Shown in pieces: positions 5,542 through 8,112 of a stretch of 8,112 bases of DNA. The notes beneath the pieces are model-generated. The model had not been told where the DNA came from and did no database searches. It saw only the letters and a program-made list of their open reading frames with translations. This stretch comes from Deltaproteobacteria bacterium RBG_13_52_11 (GTDB lineage Bacteria; Desulfobacterota; B13-G15; RBG-16-54-18). Each line of letters opens with the position of its first letter. The first letter of the stretch is position 1. The stretch spans positions 14,625-22,736 of the forward strand of contig MGQF01000033.1 of NCBI GenBank assembly GCA_001797745.1, in the 5' to 3' direction. Position numbers and translations under genes: made by a program.

Positions 5542-5573
5542 GTCTATTTTGTTGACATTAAAAGTTGATTAGA
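5542..5573 (+). repeat. 32-bp direct repeat, left copy flanking the methyltransferase gene
   Basis: This copy matches 6261-6292 at 28 of 32 positions in the same orientation, including the exact 16-bp core TTTTGTTGACATTAAA (5547-5562). It ends at the ribosome binding site AGAGGA of the methyltransferase gene. The TTGACA inside it resembles a -35 box, but no fitting -10 box follows at 16-18 bp. Confidence 0.7.
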
Positions 5574-5580
5574 GGAAATC

Positions 5581-6237
5581 ATGCCAAAAACAAGAATAGT
5601 TGAAACGGATTCAGGCATTCAAGGTGAATTCACCGTTGCGACCTACGATAATATGCAAAGGAGATTACGAGACAGGGGATGGATAGAGACGAACGACATT
5701 ATAAAAAGCGGAATAACTGAAGGCCTCGCCCTGGAAATAGGTCCCGGCCCTGGATATTTGGGTCTCGAGTGGTTGAAAAATACCAGGGAGACAAAACTCA
5801 AGGGATTGGATATTAGCGCAGATATGATAGCAATGGCTGAGCGTAATGCAAAAGCATATAGCTTAACGAGGAGGGTTGAATATATACAAAGCAGTGGGAA
5901 CAAGATGCCTTTTGATAATAATATGTTTGACGCTGTCTTTACAAATGGCTCATTGCATGAATGGTCAGATCCAAGAAACACATTTAACGAGATATGGCGG
6001 GTACTGAAAACAGGTGGTAGGATTTTTATCTCAGACCTACGGAGAGATATGTTTTTTTTGATGAAATGGTTTTTATATATCGCTACAAAACCAAAGGAAA
6101 TACGTCCGGGACTTATTTCTTCGCTAAATGCAGCATACACACCCGATGAGCTGAAAGAGTTGATTAAAGGTACGAGATTAGCCGATTGTGAAGTAACCGG
6201 GAATCTGATTGGAGTAAAGATTACAGGGAAAAAGTAA
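5581..6237 (+). CDS. Class I SAM-dependent methyltransferase
   Basis: This 218-residue protein has the Rossmann-type methyltransferase motifs in order. Motif I is LEIGPGPGYLG (51-61), the SAM-binding Gly loop. KGLDISADMIAMAERNA (74-90) carries the acidic ribose-binding Asp77. NKMPFDNNMFDAVFTNGSLHEW (107-128) covers motifs II-III, and EIWRVLKTGGRIFISDLRR (137-155) the post-motif strand. It is closest to the Methyltransf_11 type that acts on small molecules or quinone-like substrates; substrate not predictable. ATG 5581 is preceded by AGAGGA at good spacing. The gene is more AT-rich than the flavodoxin gene before it and sits between two direct repeats, which hints at insertion as a unit. Confidence 0.88.
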   Translation: MPKTRIVETDSGIQGEFTVATYDNMQRRLRDRGWIETNDIIKSGITEGLALEIGPGPGYLGLEWLKNTRETKLKGLDISADMIAMAERNAKAYSLTRRVEYIQSSGNKMPFDNNMFDAVFTNGSLHEWSDPRNTFNEIWRVLKTGGRIFISDLRRDMFFLMKWFLYIATKPKEIRPGLISSLNAAYTPDELKELIKGTRLADCEVTGNLIGVKITGKK

Positions 6238-6260
6238 ACAAGAGGGGTCTGCAAGGGCAG

Positions 6261-6292
6261 GTTTCTTTTGTTGACATTAAAGGTTGCTTAGA
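6261..6292 (+). repeat. 32-bp direct repeat, right copy flanking the methyltransferase gene
   Basis: Copy of 5542-5573 with four mismatches, beginning 24 bp after the methyltransferase stop. The core TTTTGTTGACATTAAA is at 6266-6281. GAGGGGTCT just before it (6242-6250) recalls the GGGGTCT that begins the left copy. Confidence 0.7.
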
Positions 6293-6313
6293 CATACAAA
6301 GGGAACATGGTTC

Positions 6314-6334
6314 TGAAGCAAGTTGCATGCTTCA
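6314..6334. other. Perfect 7-bp hairpin in the intergenic region
   Basis: TGAAGCA (6314-6320) and TGCTTCA (6328-6334) are exact reverse complements around a 7-nt loop. No T-run follows on either strand, so it does not look like a standard intrinsic terminator. It could be an operator or a terminator relic. Confidence 0.3.
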
Positions 6335-6394
6335 TATCCCCTCCCCTCTTCTCGACCTCAGGTCTTTCAAACCCAAAAACCAAACATTCCCCGA

Positions 6395-6423
6395 TTGACA
6401 AACGTATACAAAGGATGTTGAAT
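6395..6423 (+). promoter_or_regulatory. Candidate sigma-70 promoter for the two-CW gene
   Basis: TTGACA (6395-6400) is a perfect -35 consensus. TTGAAT (6418-6423) at 17-bp spacing matches the -10 consensus at four of six bases. Transcription would start near 6430, giving a very short leader before ATG 6448. Confidence 0.4.
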
Positions 6424-6447
6424 GACATTTAAATAATGGAGTTGCCA

Positions 6448-6756
6448 ATGGAGAAGTTGAACTGTTGGGAATTCAAGAAATGTGGAAGAGAACCCGGAGG
6501 TGCAAGAATAGCAGAATTAGGGGTGTGTCCTGCTACGACCGAAAGACGGGCGGATGGTATTAATAATGGCATGAAAGGCGGCCGTGCATGTTGGGCAATC
6601 AGTGGGACATTCTGTAGAGGAAAGATGCAAGGGACGTACGCCTTGAAACTACTTGACTGCTTGCAATGCGATTTCTATCAACTTGTTTCCAAAGAAGAGA
6701 TGTGGAACTTCAAGACTGGGGAAGAGATACTAAAACAGATCGAAGGAACGACCTAA
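6448..6756 (+). CDS. Two-CW domain-containing cysteine-rich protein
   Basis: The 102-residue protein opens with MEKLNCWEFKKCGREPGG and has a second CW pair in GGRACWAISGTFC. Cysteines at 6, 12, 27, 48, 56, 71 and 74 (the last two as CLQC) fit the small 'two-CW' family, common in anaerobes and Desulfobacterota. There it occurs alone or fused to signalling domains. The Cys pattern suggests metal or Fe-S binding; function is unknown. ATG 6436 lies four codons upstream in frame, but it overlaps TGGAG (6437-6441), which is ideally spaced as ribosome binding site for ATG 6448; homologues also begin at MEKLNCWE-like sequences from memory. No signal peptide is seen, so it is likely cytoplasmic. The last 25 residues form a charged helix. 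Confidence 0.85.
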   Translation: MEKLNCWEFKKCGREPGGARIAELGVCPATTERRADGINNGMKGGRACWAISGTFCRGKMQGTYALKLLDCLQCDFYQLVSKEEMWNFKTGEEILKQIEGTT

Positions 6757-6848
6757 CTAGCAAGAGTAAAGAGGGGCGTTCGTGCAGGGCGGGCGTGATA
6801 CCAGTAAGGACATTCCCCAGGCAGTAAGCGCACTCGTGAGGTCAGGTT

Positions 6849-7274
6849 ATGGGATGGATTGGTTATGCGATAGGCACAGCGGTGGCATTGGCTGCTGCGG
6901 ATTTCTTTATCAAGGTAGCTGCCGGCAAGCTCTCCAACAGCCTTGCCCTTTTGCTCTACGGGAGCTGCACCTTCAGCCTCGGGTTGGGGTGGGTTTTGCT
7001 CGATAAACTCCAGGGTGTGAGCATCCACGCTCAGGCACCGGGGGTCTTAGCAGCTACGGGCGTCGGGGTTGCCTTTAGCGTGGTCACTGTGGGTCTCTAT
7101 ATAACCTTTGGGGCAGGCGCACCGATTACCCTTGCTTCACCTCTTGTCCGCCTTGGCGGCCTGCTTATAGTGAGCCTTGCCGGATTTCTCCTCTTGCATG
7201 AACCCTTGACCTGGCGCTATGCAGTAGGCATGGTGCTTGCCGTCAGCGGGCTTTATTTGATCATCACCAGATAG
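6849..7274 (+). CDS. EamA/DMT family transporter, single-domain (half-size)
   Basis: This 141-residue protein consists of one EamA repeat of five hydrophobic helices at about 3-21, 31-51, 66-87, 92-114 and 123-139. The hallmark ending is present: ASPLVRLGGLLIVSLAGFLLLHEPLTWRYAVGMVLAVSGLYLI, with the FLLLHEPLTW turn between helices 4 and 5. Full drug/metabolite transporters have two such repeats. Single-repeat members would have to pair, as SMR proteins do. The substrate is unknown. A stop at 6837-6839 in the same frame fixes the start to ATG 6849, with GAGGT as ribosome binding site. It follows the two-CW gene after 92 bp; no functional link is evident. Confidence 0.85.
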   Translation: MGWIGYAIGTAVALAAADFFIKVAAGKLSNSLALLLYGSCTFSLGLGWVLLDKLQGVSIHAQAPGVLAATGVGVAFSVVTVGLYITFGAGAPITLASPLVRLGGLLIVSLAGFLLLHEPLTWRYAVGMVLAVSGLYLIITR

Positions 7275-7385
7275 CAAAAGGTAATCTCGGGGGACTCGTG
7301 CCCTCTTGACCTCCTAACCCCTCCCCTTGGGGAGAAGAAATCACAGGATCAACCTGTAATAAGCTACAGGGAATACGCAAAGTAA

Positions 7386-7412
7386 AAAGGGCCTTAGAGT
7401 ATAAGGCCCTTT
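7386..7412 (-). terminator. Intrinsic terminator of the minus-strand dehydratase gene
   Basis: AAAGGGCCTTA (7386-7396) and TAAGGCCCTTT (7402-7412) form a perfect 11-bp stem with a 5-nt loop. Read on the minus strand the stem runs into a run of five T, 28 bp past the dehydratase stop codon. On the plus strand the T-run is short and interrupted, so termination of the EamA transcript here is possible but weaker. Confidence 0.85.
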
Positions 7413-7439
7413 CATTCCAACACCAACGCTCATCCCGGA

Positions 7440-8112
7440 TCAATCGTCAATGCCGGCCAATCGTTTGGCCGCCTTTTTCATCTTCGCTATATTGCTTTCG
7501 CGAAAGATGGTTACGCGATGCGCTTCCGGGGAGCCGCCGCCATGGATATCCGAGATGGTATCCGCGCTCTCCATGGCCAGTTTTTCCGCAAGCCGGTACA
7601 TCTTGATGCGGTTCTCGACCGGGACACTGTCTGCGCCCTTCATATATTTCTTGAGCAGGTGGCCGATCTCCGAATTCTCAAAATCACGATCCGAAGGCAA
7701 ATCTGCAACGAAGCCGCCGCAGATGTCCACCATGAGCCGAATTGCCTCGGCCATCTCCTTCCCCTCATGGATCTTCGATGCATTGGCCAGGACCGTATCG
7801 ATAAAATAGGTCCCGGAAGGCTCCTGCTTGCCTTCGTATGATGACGCCAGACAGCATCCATAGAGGGTTTCGGCCCTATGAATCATATCGATCACCTTTT
7901 GCTTGTGATGGCCGGCTTGAGTCGTTCCGTTGTAATCCATCATCGTGAGGGCTACCCCAACCATGCAGTCGATCTTTCCGGCCTTGCAACCACCGTGGCT
8001 CTGTCGGTGGAAGGCGGAAAACCGTCCTACCATCTCCGTTGCAAACTCCGTTTCGCCGCATAGGAATACTCGATTCCAGGGGACAAAGACATCATTAAAA
8101 ATGAGGGTCGGG
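7440..8112 (-). CDS. 4-hydroxybutyryl-CoA dehydratase / HpaB-family protein, C-terminal part
   Basis: The minus-strand frame is open from the window edge (first full codon at 8111) for 223 residues to TGA at 7442-7440; the N-terminus lies outside. The visible start, TLIFNDVFVPWNRVFLCGE, and the later DICGGFVADLPSD and EIGHLLKKYMKG are typical of the family. HRQSHGGC at visible residues 35-42 (codons at 8009-8007 and 7988-7986) puts a His and a Cys seven apart. This is the spacing of His292 and Cys299 that bind the [4Fe-4S] cluster in Clostridium aminobutyricum 4-hydroxybutyryl-CoA dehydratase (AbfD). That favours the radical-type CoA dehydratase/vinylacetyl-CoA isomerase over flavin-only monooxygenases such as HpaB. 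The substrate may still differ from 4-hydroxybutyryl-CoA. Met codon 8033 is internal, not the start. Confidence 0.88.
   Translation of the reverse strand, partial: PTLIFNDVFVPWNRVFLCGETEFATEMVGRFSAFHRQSHGGCKAGKIDCMVGVALTMMDYNGTTQAGHHKQKVIDMIHRAETLYGCCLASSYEGKQEPSGTYFIDTVLANASKIHEGKEMAEAIRLMVDICGGFVADLPSDRDFENSEIGHLLKKYMKGADSVPVENRIKMYRLAEKLAMESADTISDIHGGGSPEAHRVTIFRESNIAKMKKAAKRLAGIDD

Noticed and set aside
5552..5580. TTGACA in the left direct repeat as a sigma-70 -35 box for the methyltransferase
   Set aside because: At 16-18 bp spacing the sequence is GGAAATC-like and would place the -10 box on the ribosome binding site, leaving no transcript start before ATG.
5643..6254. Minus-strand 203-codon ORF opposite the methyltransferase gene
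   Set aside because: The plus strand carries clear SAM-binding motifs with a good ribosome binding site; the opposite frame is a shadow.
7321..7334. CTCCCCTTGGGGAG palindrome after the EamA gene as a terminator
   Set aside because: The loop is too small for the full stem and no T-run follows; it is more likely incidental G/C-run sequence.
1..8112. CRISPR array or Cas operon associated with the Cas4-like nuclease
   Set aside because: No regularly spaced short repeats and no other cas-like gene were found in the window.

Overview
The window looks like a piece of an anaerobic, Desulfobacterota-type (former Deltaproteobacteria) chromosome. The evidence is the mix of gene families: a two-CW domain Cys protein, an Fe-S 4-hydroxybutyryl-CoA dehydratase-type enzyme, a Coa1-like protein, a Tat-exported flavodoxin, and transposon-like 'GGGGTCAGGTCT' inverted repeats. 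This assignment is inference. No rRNA, tRNA, CRISPR array or complete mobile element was seen.

Layout. Positions 1-57 hold the last codons of an upstream gene. Positions 58-389 are a decayed stretch: a short broken ORF with a good ribosome binding site, run into by a 157-bp element bounded by perfect 15-bp inverted repeats. Next come a stand-alone Cas4/RecB-like PD-(D/E)XK nuclease (390-1073) and a very AT-rich gene for a four-helix membrane protein (1172-1585). A likely three-gene envelope operon follows (1714-3671): an exported PEBP/YbhB-family protein with two apparent translation starts, a Coa1-like membrane-anchored protein, and an M48 metalloprotease lipoprotein. After a 190-bp control region there is an ECF-type sigma factor coupled to a small two-helix membrane protein with a His-rich tail (3862-4749). 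Then come a Tat-signal flavodoxin (4808-5488), a class I SAM methyltransferase (5581-6237), a two-CW protein (6448-6756) and a half-size EamA transporter (6849-7274). On the minus strand is the C-terminal part of a 4-hydroxybutyryl-CoA dehydratase/HpaB-family protein running off the right edge (7440-8112), with a clear terminator at 7386-7412.

How the parts relate. The sigma factor and its His-rich partner form a plausible regulatory module. The PEBP-Coa1-M48 set looks like envelope maintenance. The remaining genes look like independent units. A dispersed intergenic repeat with core TTTTGTTGACATTAAA flanks the methyltransferase gene in direct orientation, and a partial third copy lies before the flavodoxin gene.

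I see no complete, obviously new multi-gene system. The best leads are the dual-start PEBP gene and its broken leader-like relative at 113-151, the sigma/His-rich membrane pair, the repeat-flanked methyltransferase, and the lone Cas4-like nuclease.
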